Positions 1 to 6,777 of a stretch of DNA of 26,442 bases are shown in pieces (position 1 is the first letter of the stretch; every line of letters begins with the position of its first letter). A model generated the notes under the pieces. That model did no database searches. It saw nothing but the letters and a program-made list of their open reading frames with translations, and was not told where the DNA came from. This DNA comes from Autumnicola edwardsiae (GTDB lineage Bacteria > Bacteroidota > Bacteroidia > Flavobacteriales > Flavobacteriaceae): NCBI RefSeq assembly GCF_031846505.1, contig NZ_JAVRHP010000047.1, forward strand, positions 1 through 26,442, read 5' to 3'. The position numbers were made by a program, and so were the translations under genes.

Positions 1-75
1 TACGTAAAGTCTGCCTTTCCTGCGCACAATTTTGCAGTCGGCACTTCTTTTTTTTATTGATGCTCTAACTTTCAT
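1..75 (-). CDS. rpmJ: 50S ribosomal protein L36 (bL36), 3' end cut by window edge
   Basis: The first 25 codons read MKVRASIKKRSADCKIVRRK followed by GRLYV, the N-terminal two thirds of bL36, which is normally 37-38 residues. The protein binds 23S rRNA in the large subunit. Position 11, a zinc-binding Cys in the C+ form, is Ser here and only Cys14 is present, so this looks like the zinc-free (C-) form; the second half of the zinc site is outside the window. It follows infA after an unusually long 120-base gap that carries its own promoter, so it probably starts the rpmJ-rpsM-rpsK-rpsD-rpoA-rplQ part of the operon, which would lie to the left. Confidence 0.93.
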   Translation of the reverse strand, partial: MKVRASIKKRSADCKIVRRKGRLYV

Positions 76-93
76 CTCTTCAGTTTTTTATGA

Positions 94-120
94 TTATTGG
101 ATAGAATATAAAACTTTCAT
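94..120 (-). promoter_or_regulatory. Candidate 8-codon upstream ORF in the rpmJ leader
   Basis: An ATG at 118-120 opens the frame MKVLYSIQ followed by TAA. Its surrounding 12 bases, GAGATGAAAGTT (112-123 on this strand), exactly repeat the rpmJ start region (67-78), 45 bases downstream and in the same reading frame. A GGAG lies directly before the ATG. It could be a leader peptide or decoy initiation site controlling rpmJ, or a chance or duplicated initiation region. Function is inference. Confidence 0.35.
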
Positions 121-156
121 CTCCAATATTTACGCTACATAATTTTTTTCAGGTTG

Positions 157-188
157 CAAAAGTACTGAAAATATATTTAATAGCTCAA
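157..188 (-). promoter_or_regulatory. Bacteroidota-type promoter upstream of rpmJ
   Basis: The minus strand shows TACTTTTG at 164-157, a full match to the -7 consensus TAnnTTTG, and TTG at 188-186 as the -33 element, 21 bases apart. Transcription would start near 150, giving a leader of about 75 bases before rpmJ. It lies just inside the 120-base infA-rpmJ gap, so it would add transcription of the rpmJ-distal genes to read-through from upstream. Confidence 0.6.
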
Positions 189-195
189 TTTGAAA

Positions 196-411
196 TTAGT
201 ATCTGTAAGTAATTCGCGCCTTAGTTAAATCATAAGGGCTCATTTCAAGTTTCACTTTATCTCCAGGCAATAATTTTATGTAGTGCATACGCATCTTACC
301 AGAGATATGTGCAGTCACAACGTGACCATTTTCTAATTCAACACGAAACATAGCATTAGATAATGCTTCAATAATAGTTCCGTCCTGTTCAATTGCTGGT
401 TGTTTTGCCAT
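196..411 (-). CDS. infA: Translation initiation factor IF-1
   Basis: A 71-residue protein of standard IF-1 length. It binds the 30S A site during initiation together with IF-2 and IF-3. The sequence is a single S1/OB-fold domain: MAKQPAIEQDGTI at the start, the VELENGHVVTAHISGKMR core at residues 24-41, and the conserved HYIKLLPGDKVKLEMSPYD (43-61). It starts two bases after the secY stop, indicating tight translational linkage to the spc block. The gene order secY-infA-rpmJ is common in bacteria that have lost adk and map from this position, as here. Confidence 0.97.
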   Translation of the reverse strand: MAKQPAIEQDGTIIEALSNAMFRVELENGHVVTAHISGKMRMHYIKLLPGDKVKLEMSPYDLTKARITYRY

Positions 412-413
412 AA

Positions 414-1751
414 TTAAGCTACTGCTTTTCTATTTTTACCTGATTTCATTAATCCGTCATAATGCCTGTTAAGTAAATATGAATTCACTTGTTGCATTGT
501 ATCAATCGCAACTCCCACCATAATTAAAAGTGAGGTACCTCCAAAAAACAAAGCCCAATTTTGTTGCACACCCAACAAACTAACCACAATAGCCGGGAAC
601 ACGGCGATTAAGGCAAGAAATATAGAGCCTGGTAAAGTAATTTGAGACATTACCCGGTCTAAAAATTCGGCAGTTTCAGTCCCAGGACGAATTCCCGGAA
701 TAAAACCTCCACTTCTTTTAAGGTCATCAGCCATTTTATTCGTTGGTACAGTGATCGCTGTATAGAAATATGTGAAAATAATGATCAATAAAGCAAACAC
801 AAGATTATACCAAAATCCGAAAATATCACTAAAAACCGTAGCTAAACCTTGCGCTGCGTCGGAATCTGAAACACCAACAACAGCCAGAGGTATAAACATA
901 ATTGCCTGAGCAAAGATTATAGGCATAACCCCTGAAGCATTTAGCTTTAACGGAATATATTGTCTTGAACCAAAAGCATTCTTCTCGTAACCGCCAGATG
1001 CACTTCTTCTGGCATATTGAACAGGGATCTGACGAACCGCCATGACCAACATCACAGATGCAAGTATAATAGCAAACCAGATAACAAGTTCGATAAGAAT
1101 CATAATTAAACCTCCATTAGATTCGAAAACCCTGGAAGCGAATTCCTGAATAAAAGCTTGTGGCAAGGTTGCAATAATACCCACCATAATCAATAATGAA
1201 ATACCATTACCAATACCTTTATCTGTAATTTTTTCCCCCAACCACATAGCAAAAATAGTTCCAGTGGTAAGGATTATTACAGAAGAAGCCACAAAAGTGA
1301 TAGTGTCACCCAACATAAAAGCGCCCTGCGGAAGGGTAGCAAATAAGTTGTAGATGTAACCAGGACCTTGTACCAGAGTTATAGCTATGGTTAACCAGCG
1401 TGTAATCTGGTTAATTTTTCTTCTACCGCTTTCTCCCTCCTTCTGTAACTTCTGAAGATAAGGAATAGCAATCCCCATCAATTGAACTACAATGGAAGCC
1501 GAGATATAAGGCATAATTCCCAAAGCAAAAACGGAAGCATTAGAAAATGCCCCGCCTGTAAACGCATTAAGAAGACCTAAAAGCCCTCCATCTGTTTGAT
1601 TGGCAAGGTTTGCCAATTGAGACGCGTCTATCCCGGGAAGCACCACCTGTGCTCCAAAACGATATACAAGGAGTAAACCGAGGGTCACTAAAATTCTGTT
1701 TTTTAGCTCCTCGATTTTCCAAATATTCTTAATAGTATTGATGAATTTCAT
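414..1751 (-). CDS. secY: Protein translocase subunit SecY
   Basis: The 445-residue channel subunit of the SecYEG translocon in the inner membrane, which passes unfolded proteins exported by SecA and inserts membrane proteins. Ten hydrophobic segments can be followed from LVTLGLLLVYRFGAQVVLPG (about 22-41) to ALFFGGTSLLIMVGVAID near the C-terminus. The conserved plug/TM2 region FALGIMPYISASIVVQL (75-91) and the cytosolic loop GGFIPGIRPGTETAEFLDRV are present. It starts 11 bases after the rplO stop. The start MKFINTIKNIWKIEELKNRI is typical for the family and is not preceded by a Shine-Dalgarno sequence. Confidence 0.97.
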   Translation of the reverse strand: MKFINTIKNIWKIEELKNRILVTLGLLLVYRFGAQVVLPGIDASQLANLANQTDGGLLGLLNAFTGGAFSNASVFALGIMPYISASIVVQLMGIAIPYLQKLQKEGESGRRKINQITRWLTIAITLVQGPGYIYNLFATLPQGAFMLGDTITFVASSVIILTTGTIFAMWLGEKITDKGIGNGISLLIMVGIIATLPQAFIQEFASRVFESNGGLIMILIELVIWFAIILASVMLVMAVRQIPVQYARRSASGGYEKNAFGSRQYIPLKLNASGVMPIIFAQAIMFIPLAVVGVSDSDAAQGLATVFSDIFGFWYNLVFALLIIIFTYFYTAITVPTNKMADDLKRSGGFIPGIRPGTETAEFLDRVMSQITLPGSIFLALIAVFPAIVVSLLGVQQNWALFFGGTSLLIMVGVAIDTMQQVNSYLLNRHYDGLMKSGKNRKAVA

Positions 1752-1762
1752 TTGTTTATCTA

Positions 1763-2215
1763 TTATAAAGTAACAACTTCACCTCCGGCAGCTTCGATAG
1801 CTTCTTTCGCTGAGGCAGTAAATTTATGAACAGATATTTTCAACTTTGCTTTTAATTCACCTCTACCTAATATCTTAACAAGCTCGTTCTTACCAGCTAA
1901 TCCGTTATCAACAAGAACATCCATATTCACGGTATCGTTAATCCTACCCTCATCTACAAGAGATTGAAGAGTATCTAAATTTACACCCTGATATACTTTA
2001 CGATTTCTGTTGTTAAATCCGAATTTAGGCACACGGCGCTGAAGCGGCATCTGACCTCCTTCAAATCCAATCTTCTTGGAGTAACCAGAACGTGATTTAG
2101 CACCTTTATGTCCTCTGGTAGCTGTACCACCTTTTCCGGATCCTTCTCCGCGGCCTACACGCTTGTTATTACTTTTAACTGAACCTTCTGCAGGTCGTAA
2201 GTTACTTAAATCCAT
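1763..2215 (-). CDS. rplO: 50S ribosomal protein L15 (uL15)
   Basis: A 150-residue protein of normal uL15 length. It binds 23S rRNA and is a late assembly protein of the large subunit. The glycine/arginine-rich N-terminal extension NKRVGRGEGSGKGGTATRGH (17-36) penetrates rRNA in known structures. The FEGGQMPLQRRVPKFGF block (51-67) is the family hallmark, and the C-terminus SVHKFTASAKEAIEAAGGEV matches the globular domain. It lies eight bases after rpmD and 11 before secY, the usual rpmD-rplO-secY order. Confidence 0.97.
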   Translation of the reverse strand: MDLSNLRPAEGSVKSNNKRVGRGEGSGKGGTATRGHKGAKSRSGYSKKIGFEGGQMPLQRRVPKFGFNNRNRKVYQGVNLDTLQSLVDEGRINDTVNMDVLVDNGLAGKNELVKILGRGELKAKLKISVHKFTASAKEAIEAAGGEVVTL

Positions 2216-2223
2216 GTGTATTA

Positions 2224-2406
2224 TTATTTTGTTTCTTCTACAGAAACTAAATGTTTAACTTTATTTACCATACCAAGGATGTTTGGCGTGTCTTCATGCT
2301 CCACCGTTTGACCAATTTTCTTAAGTCCTAAAGACTCAAGAACCAATTTTTGGTTTTTACTACGGTTAATAGCACTTCTTACTTTTGTAACTTTAATCTT
2401 TCCCAT
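2224..2406 (-). CDS. rpmD: 50S ribosomal protein L30 (uL30)
   Basis: A 60-residue protein, the normal size for bacterial uL30, starting MGKIKVTKVRSAINRSKNQK. The open frame runs 32 codons further upstream into rpsE, but that extension has no family similarity and would overlap rpsE by 83 bases, so the internal ATG at 2404-2406 is chosen. That leaves a 13-base gap after rpsE. Residues LVLESLGLKKIGQTVEHEDT and the MVNKVKHLV segment form the expected ferredoxin-like fold. Confidence 0.95.
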   Translation of the reverse strand: MGKIKVTKVRSAINRSKNQKLVLESLGLKKIGQTVEHEDTPNILGMVNKVKHLVSVEETK

Positions 2407-2419
2407 TTCTGTCCTTGAT

Positions 2420-2944
2420 TTATCCTTTAAAAACCTTTTGTAACGAAATACCTCTTTGCTTAGCAACAGTCTCTGCACTACGCAATTGCAGCAAAGCATC
2501 AAAAGTTGCTTTTACTACGTTATGAGGGTTGGAAGATCCCTGGTTTTTAGAAAGTACATCGTGTACCCCTACTGATTCCAGTACAGCACGAATTGCACCA
2601 CCCGCGATTATACCAGTACCGGTAGCAGCCGGAAGCAACAATACTCTTGCTCCACCATACTTACCTTTTTGTTCATGTGGAAGGGTTCCTTTCGTTAAAG
2701 GAATTCTCACTAAATTCTTTTTAGCATCTTCTACAGCTTTGGAAATAGCGTCTGCAACTTCTTTGGATTTCCCAAGGCCTTGTCCTACAACACCGTTTTC
2801 ATCCCCAACTACCACAATAGCAGAGAAACCAAATGCTCTACCTCCTTTAGTAACTTTTGTAACACGCTGAACTCCAACAAGACGGTCTTTTAATTCTAAT
2901 CCTCCTGGTTTTACGTGCTCTACGTTTTTATAATCTTGATACAT
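2420..2944 (-). CDS. rpsE: 30S ribosomal protein S5 (uS5)
   Basis: A 174-residue uS5, which helps maintain decoding accuracy at the mRNA entry site with S3 and S4. The N-terminal double-stranded RNA-binding fold contains LVGVQRVTKVTKGGRAFGFS (23-42), the region where spectinomycin-resistance changes occur in other bacteria (VTKGGR loop). The C-terminal domain carries LLPAATGTGIIAGGAIRAVL (103-122) and GSSNPHNVVKATFDAL. It is six bases downstream of rplR. No Shine-Dalgarno precedes the start. Confidence 0.97.
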   Translation of the reverse strand: MYQDYKNVEHVKPGGLELKDRLVGVQRVTKVTKGGRAFGFSAIVVVGDENGVVGQGLGKSKEVADAISKAVEDAKKNLVRIPLTKGTLPHEQKGKYGGARVLLLPAATGTGIIAGGAIRAVLESVGVHDVLSKNQGSSNPHNVVKATFDALLQLRSAETVAKQRGISLQKVFKG

Positions 2945-2950
2945 AATTTC

Positions 2951-3304
2951 TTAGAATTTTAGTCCTCCTTCGCGAGCACCTTCTGCTAATGATTTAACTC
3001 TTCCGTGATACAAGTAACCACCTCTATCGAAAGAAATAGTTTCTATTCCAGCTTCCTTCGCTTTTTCAGCAAGGGCTTTACCTACCAAAGTAGCTTGTTC
3101 CATCTTACCTTCAGCTGAAGAAATCTCTTTATCCCTGGAAGAAGCTGCTGCCAAAGTTTTACCTTCAACATCATCTATAATCTGAGCATAAATTTCTTTA
3201 TTACTCCTAAACACAGATAATCTTGGACGGCTCCCAGTTCCTGTGATATCCCTACGGATACGCTTCTTTATCTTTTGTCTTCTCTTTTCTTTTGAAAATG
3301 CCAT
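2951..3304 (-). CDS. rplR: 50S ribosomal protein L18 (uL18)
   Basis: A 117-residue uL18, which binds 5S rRNA and links it to the central protuberance. The Lys/Arg-rich N-terminus (MAFSKEKRRQKIKKRIRRDI) is the RNA-binding tail. RPRLSVFRSNKEIYAQIIDD (27-46) and the final FDRGGYLYHGRVKSLAEGAR block are conserved family signatures. It lies between rplF (12 bases) and rpsE (6 bases), the standard spc order. Confidence 0.97.
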   Translation of the reverse strand: MAFSKEKRRQKIKKRIRRDITGTGSRPRLSVFRSNKEIYAQIIDDVEGKTLAAASSRDKEISSAEGKMEQATLVGKALAEKAKEAGIETISFDRGGYLYHGRVKSLAEGAREGGLKF

Positions 3305-3316
3305 ATCTAAACTTTA

Positions 3317-3859
3317 TTAAGCTGATTTACCTGCTTTTCTTCTTAATTGTTCTCCAACAAACTTGATACCTTTACCTTTGTAAGGCTCTGGCGTTCTAAA
3401 TGAGCGGATTTTAGCCGCAATTTGTCCAACCAATTGTTTGTCGTAAGAAGTCAGCTTTATGACAGGGTTTTTCCCTTTTTCAGAAACTGTTTCCACTTTA
3501 ACTTCGGGCGCCAAATCTAGCACAATATTATGGGAATACCCAACAGCCAAATCTAATTTTTGACCTTGGTTAGATGCTCTATAACCTACACCTACCAATT
3601 CTAATTGCTTGGTATATCCTTCAGTAACACCAGTTATCATATTATTAACCAAAGCGCGGTACAAACCATGCTTTGCTTTCTGGTCACTTTTTTCAGAAGA
3701 TCGCTCAAAATAAATAACTCCTTCTTCGATTTTAAAATCGATGTCATTAATTTCCTGCTTAAGTTCTCCTAATTTTCCTTTTACCGTTATTACATTTCCA
3801 TCAATGTTAACATCAACACCTTCTGGAATTGCAACTGGGCTTTTACCTATTCTTGACAT
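3317..3859 (-). CDS. rplF: 50S ribosomal protein L6 (uL6)
   Basis: A 180-residue uL6 that binds near the sarcin-ricin loop and supports factor-dependent GTPase steps. It shows the two tandem related domains of the family: MSRIGKSPVAIPEGVDVNID opens the first, and residues from about 85 (YTKQLELVGVGYRASNQGQK) form the second. The conserved C-terminal rRNA-binding motif PEPYKGKGIKFVGEQLRRKA is intact. It follows rpsH by 19 bases. Confidence 0.97.
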   Translation of the reverse strand: MSRIGKSPVAIPEGVDVNIDGNVITVKGKLGELKQEINDIDFKIEEGVIYFERSSEKSDQKAKHGLYRALVNNMITGVTEGYTKQLELVGVGYRASNQGQKLDLAVGYSHNIVLDLAPEVKVETVSEKGKNPVIKLTSYDKQLVGQIAAKIRSFRTPEPYKGKGIKFVGEQLRRKAGKSA

Positions 3860-3878
3860 TGTTTAAGTCTTTTAAGTA

Positions 3879-4277
3879 TTAGTAAACGTAACACAATACC
3901 TCGCCACCAACTTTCTCAGCTTGCGCCTGTTTCCCCGTCATTACTCCGTGAGAAGTAGAGACAATAGCAATACCCAAACCATTTAAAATTCTAGGTAGCT
4001 CACTGGCACCGGCATACTTACGTAAACCAGGTTTACTTATTCTTTGAATATCTTTAATCACAGACTCTTTAGTAGATTTATCATACTTAAGAGCTATTTT
4101 TATACTTCCCTGAGCGGTAGCATCTTCGAATTTGTAACTAAGGATATATCCCTGATCGAATAAAATTTTTGTAATCTCCTTCTTAAGGTTAGAAGCCGGG
4201 ATCTCAACCACTCTGTGGTTTGCCGCAACAGCATTTCTAATCCTCGTCAAATAATCTGCAATCGGATCTGTATTCAT
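3879..4277 (-). CDS. rpsH: 30S ribosomal protein S8 (uS8)
   Basis: A 132-residue uS8, a primary binder of the 16S central domain and, in E. coli, the autoregulator of the spc operon. N-terminal MNTDPIADYLTRIRNAVAAN and C-terminal GLGIAIVSTSHGVMTGKQAQ plus the closing GGEVLCYVY are family signatures. The STS.G motif contacts the helix 21 core. The 60-base gap upstream, in an operon where most gaps are under 20, holds a small possible hairpin. Autoregulation here is only inference. Confidence 0.97.
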   Translation of the reverse strand: MNTDPIADYLTRIRNAVAANHRVVEIPASNLKKEITKILFDQGYILSYKFEDATAQGSIKIALKYDKSTKESVIKDIQRISKPGLRKYAGASELPRILNGLGIAIVSTSHGVMTGKQAQAEKVGGEVLCYVY

Positions 4278-4337
4278 TTCTATTTATTTGTGGTAGTGGT
4301 TTTCGGAATCCCCGAACCTTCAACCCATTCTATATTA

Positions 4338-4607
4338 TTACCAACTAGCTTTTCTTACTCCAGGAATAAGACCATTGTTAGCCATTTCTCTAAAAGTAAC
4401 TCGAGAAAGACCAAATTGTCTCATATAACCTCTTGGCCTGCCTGTTAGTTTACAACGATTGTGCAAACGTACGGGAGAAGCATTCTTTGGTAATTTCTGT
4501 AACGCCTCATAATCTCCGGCTTCTTTCAAAGCCTTACGTTTTTCAGCGTACTTTTCTACCATTTTTTGTCTCTTCACCTCACGGGCTTTCATTGATTCTT
4601 TAGCCAT
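4338..4607 (-). CDS. rpsN: 30S ribosomal protein S14 (uS14), long zinc-free type
   Basis: An 89-residue uS14, the long form. Short zinc-binding S14 is about 61 residues with four Cys; this one has a single Cys (HNRCKLTGRPRGYMRQFGLS) and so cannot form the zinc ribbon. It binds the 3' major domain of 16S rRNA in the 30S head. The C-terminal LIPGVRKASW is diagnostic. It begins two bases after the rplE stop, suggesting coupled translation, and is followed by the 60-base gap before rpsH. Confidence 0.97.
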   Translation of the reverse strand: MAKESMKAREVKRQKMVEKYAEKRKALKEAGDYEALQKLPKNASPVRLHNRCKLTGRPRGYMRQFGLSRVTFREMANNGLIPGVRKASW

Positions 4608-4609
4608 AA

Positions 4610-5161
4610 TTAATTCTTTTTAAAAGGTAATCCTAGTTCGGTTAACAATGATTTAGCTTCCTTATCGGTAGCGGCTGTGGTGACAAATGTGATATCCATT
4701 CCAGCAATTCTGTTAACTGCATCAATATCAATTTCAGGAAAAATGATCTGTTCTGTAACACCCAGATTATAATTTCCCCTACCATCAAAACCGTTTGCCT
4801 TAATTCCGTTGAAATCACGTACACGTGGCAGTGCACTGGTAATTAAACGATCTAAAAATTCATACATTCTATATCCCCGCAAAGTAACTTTAGCACCAAT
4901 TGGCATTCCTTTACGTAGTTTAAATGAAGCGACATCCTTTTTTGAAATTGTAGATACTGCCTTTTGACCGCTAATAGCAGTTAATTCATCTAAAGCGTAA
5001 TCAATAAGCTTTTTATCTGCAACAGCTCCACCAACTCCACGGCTTATTACTATCTTCTCAAGCTTTGGCACCTCCATAATATTGGAGTAGCTGAATTCTT
5101 CTGTAAGAGCAGATTTTACTCTGTCGTTATATTCTTGTCTAAGTCTTGGTACGTATGCCAT
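4610..5161 (-). CDS. rplE: 50S ribosomal protein L5 (uL5)
   Basis: A 183-residue uL5, part of the 5S RNP in the central protuberance, contacting P-site tRNA and the 30S head. Recognisable blocks are MEVPKLEKIVISRGVGGAVA (29-48), FKLRKGMPIGAKVTLRG (78-94), PRVRDFNGI and GVTEQIIFPEIDIDAV, then the final GLPFKKN. It lies two bases after rplX and two before rpsN, the tightest triplet in the operon. Confidence 0.97.
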   Translation of the reverse strand: MAYVPRLRQEYNDRVKSALTEEFSYSNIMEVPKLEKIVISRGVGGAVADKKLIDYALDELTAISGQKAVSTISKKDVASFKLRKGMPIGAKVTLRGYRMYEFLDRLITSALPRVRDFNGIKANGFDGRGNYNLGVTEQIIFPEIDIDAVNRIAGMDITFVTTAATDKEAKSLLTELGLPFKKN

Positions 5162-5163
5162 AA

Positions 5164-5475
5164 CTATATTACTTCATTAGATTTTTTGGAAAATCTCACT
5201 TTCTTTCCATCCTCCGTTTTGTAACCAACTCTTGTTGTTTCACCATTCTTGTCAATAAGCGCAAGATTAGATACATGAATAGGAGCTTCTTTCTTTTTAA
5301 TGCCTCCTTGTGGATTAGCTGCACTTGGTTTCTCATGTTTAGAGATCTCATTTACACCTTCCACAATAGCCTTATTCTTATCCAGAAGTACTTTTTGCAC
5401 TTTACCTTCCTGCCCTTTATGCTCTCCGGCAATAATGCGAACAGTATCTCCTGATTTTATTTTAAGCTTTGTCAT
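5164..5475 (-). CDS. rplX: 50S ribosomal protein L24 (uL24)
   Basis: A 103-residue uL24, an early large-subunit assembly initiator that binds the 5' end region of 23S rRNA. The N-terminal KOW motif is SGDTVRIIAGEHKGQEGKVQ (8-27). ISKHEKPSAANPQGGIKKKE and APIHVSNLALID complete the family pattern. It is 12 bases downstream of rplN. Confidence 0.97.
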   Translation of the reverse strand: MTKLKIKSGDTVRIIAGEHKGQEGKVQKVLLDKNKAIVEGVNEISKHEKPSAANPQGGIKKKEAPIHVSNLALIDKNGETTRVGYKTEDGKKVRFSKKSNEVI

Positions 5476-5487
5476 CTTTTTAATGTA

Positions 5488-5856
5488 TTAAAGCACTTCT
5501 GGTGCCAATGATACAATTTTCATGAATTGCTTATCACGAAGTTCTCTTGCCACCGGGCCAAATACACGTGTACCACGCATTTCACCGGTTGGGTTTAAAA
5601 GAACACAGGCATTATCATCAAAACGAATATAAGATCCGTCTGGCCTGCGAACTTCTTTCCTGGTACGCACAACAACTGCTGTTGAAACTGTACCCTTCTT
5701 AATATTTCCGTTAGGTGTAGCTTCTTTTACACTGACAACTATCTTGTCTCCAACAGAAGCGTATCTTTTCTTTGTACCTCCTAATACACGTATAGCTAAA
5801 ACTTCTTTAGCACCTGTATTATCTGCTACTCTTAGTCTGGACTCTTGTTGTACCAT
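5488..5856 (-). CDS. rplN: 50S ribosomal protein L14 (uL14)
   Basis: A 122-residue uL14, the invariant family length, forming part of the inter-subunit face and the docking site of the silencing factor RsfS. MVQQESRLRVADNTGAKEVL at the start, the VGDKIVVSVKEATPNGNIKK region and the arginine loop VVRTRKEVRRPDGSYIRFD are all present. GTRVFGPVARELRDKQFMKI closes the protein. It lies three bases after rpsQ. Confidence 0.98.
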   Translation of the reverse strand: MVQQESRLRVADNTGAKEVLAIRVLGGTKKRYASVGDKIVVSVKEATPNGNIKKGTVSTAVVVRTRKEVRRPDGSYIRFDDNACVLLNPTGEMRGTRVFGPVARELRDKQFMKIVSLAPEVL

Positions 5857-5859
5857 GGT

Positions 5860-6117
5860 TTACTTCGCTCTTTCAATTATTTCTACTAGCCTCCAACTCT
5901 TGGATTTACTTAAAGGTCTTGTCTCCATAATCCTTACAGTATCTCCCTCGTTGCAGTCGTTTGTCTCGTCGTGCGCTACGTACTTTTTAGTTTTTAAAAC
6001 GAACTTTCCGTACATAGGGTGTTTTACTTTCTTAACCTCAGAAACCACTATGGATTTCTGCATTTTATTACTTGTAACTACGCCTACACGCTCTTTTCTT
6101 AAGTTTCTTTTTTCCAT
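5860..6117 (-). CDS. rpsQ: 30S ribosomal protein S17 (uS17)
   Basis: An 85-residue uS17, a primary 16S rRNA-binding protein of the body with an OB-fold. Key blocks are RKERVGVVTSNKMQKSIVVS (7-26), the HPMYGKFVLKTKKYVAHDE segment and the signature GDTVRIMETRPLSKSKSWRL (58-77). It follows rpmC by 18 bases and precedes rplN by three. Confidence 0.97.
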   Translation of the reverse strand: MEKRNLRKERVGVVTSNKMQKSIVVSEVKKVKHPMYGKFVLKTKKYVAHDETNDCNEGDTVRIMETRPLSKSKSWRLVEIIERAK

Positions 6118-6135
6118 CTTTCAGCAGAATAACAA

Positions 6136-6327
6136 TTATTGTTGTTCTCTTTTATTTAACTCTGTAGCAAGCCTCGCTATGCTTCTTCTTACAGTTCTTA
6201 ACTGTATAGGGTTCTCCAGTGGCGAGACCGCGTGAGCCATTTTCAAATCTGAATATGCTTTTCTAGATTTTCCAAGCTCTTCTTGTAATTCTGCCACAGA
6301 CAGTTCTTTTACTTCTGATTGTTTCAT
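6136..6327 (-). CDS. rpmC: 50S ribosomal protein L29 (uL29)
   Basis: A 63-residue, two-helix uL29 next to the peptide exit tunnel, where it helps dock trigger factor and SRP with L23. The helical hairpin is SEVKELSVAELQEELGKSRK (3-22), then the conserved DLKMAHAVSPLENPIQLRTV and RRSIARLATELNKRE. It is placed between rplP (11 bases) and rpsQ (18 bases). Confidence 0.97.
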   Translation of the reverse strand: MKQSEVKELSVAELQEELGKSRKAYSDLKMAHAVSPLENPIQLRTVRRSIARLATELNKREQQ

Positions 6328-6338
6328 AAAATTATATA

Positions 6339-6758
6339 TTAAGCTTGATAATCTCTAGCTACAACAAATTTAGTTTTCACAGGAAGTTTTTGCGCTGCAA
6401 GACGTAAAGCCTCTTTAGCAACATCCATTGACACTCCGCCAATTTCAAACATAATCCTCCCTGGTTTCACAACAGCTGCCCAATACTCTACAGCACCTTT
6501 ACCTTTACCCATACGTACTTCAAGAGGTTTCTTTGTAATTGGCTTATCCGGAAATATTTTAATCCAGATAGACCCTTCCCTTTTCATGTAACGAGTAGCA
6601 GCAATACGCGCAGCCTCTATTTGGCGAGATGTAATGAAACTGGAATCAACTGATTTAATCCCAAAAGTTCCATTTGAAAGTCTATGCCCTCTTCCGGCAT
6701 TTCCTTTCATGCGGCCTTTTTGTTGCTTACGATATTTTGTTCTTTTAGGTTGTAACAT
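6339..6758 (-). CDS. rplP: 50S ribosomal protein L16 (uL16)
   Basis: A 139-residue uL16 that orders the A-site side of the peptidyl transferase centre and completes 50S assembly. MLQPKRTKYRKQQKGRMKGN at the start, the ITSRQIEAARIAATRYMKRE helix (43-62) and the tip motif KPLEVRMGKGKGAVEYWAAV (77-96) are family signatures. The arginine in VRMGKG is the residue hydroxylated in E. coli L16 by RoxA. It follows rpsC by 19 bases. Confidence 0.97.
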   Translation of the reverse strand: MLQPKRTKYRKQQKGRMKGNAGRGHRLSNGTFGIKSVDSSFITSRQIEAARIAATRYMKREGSIWIKIFPDKPITKKPLEVRMGKGKGAVEYWAAVVKPGRIMFEIGGVSMDVAKEALRLAAQKLPVKTKFVVARDYQA

Positions 6759-6777
6759 TTTTCTTTACTTTAAAAAA

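Noticed and set aside
2407..2502. 32-codon N-terminal extension of rpmD
   Set aside because: It would overlap rpsE by 83 bases and has no L30 similarity; the internal ATG gives the standard 60-residue protein.
2529..2870. 113-codon plus-strand open frame
   Set aside because: Fully antisense to rpsE; a shadow of its codon pattern.
5744..6235. 163-codon plus-strand open frame
   Set aside because: It lies antisense to rplN, rpsQ and rpmC, which are certain, and its product is low-complexity with no family resemblance.
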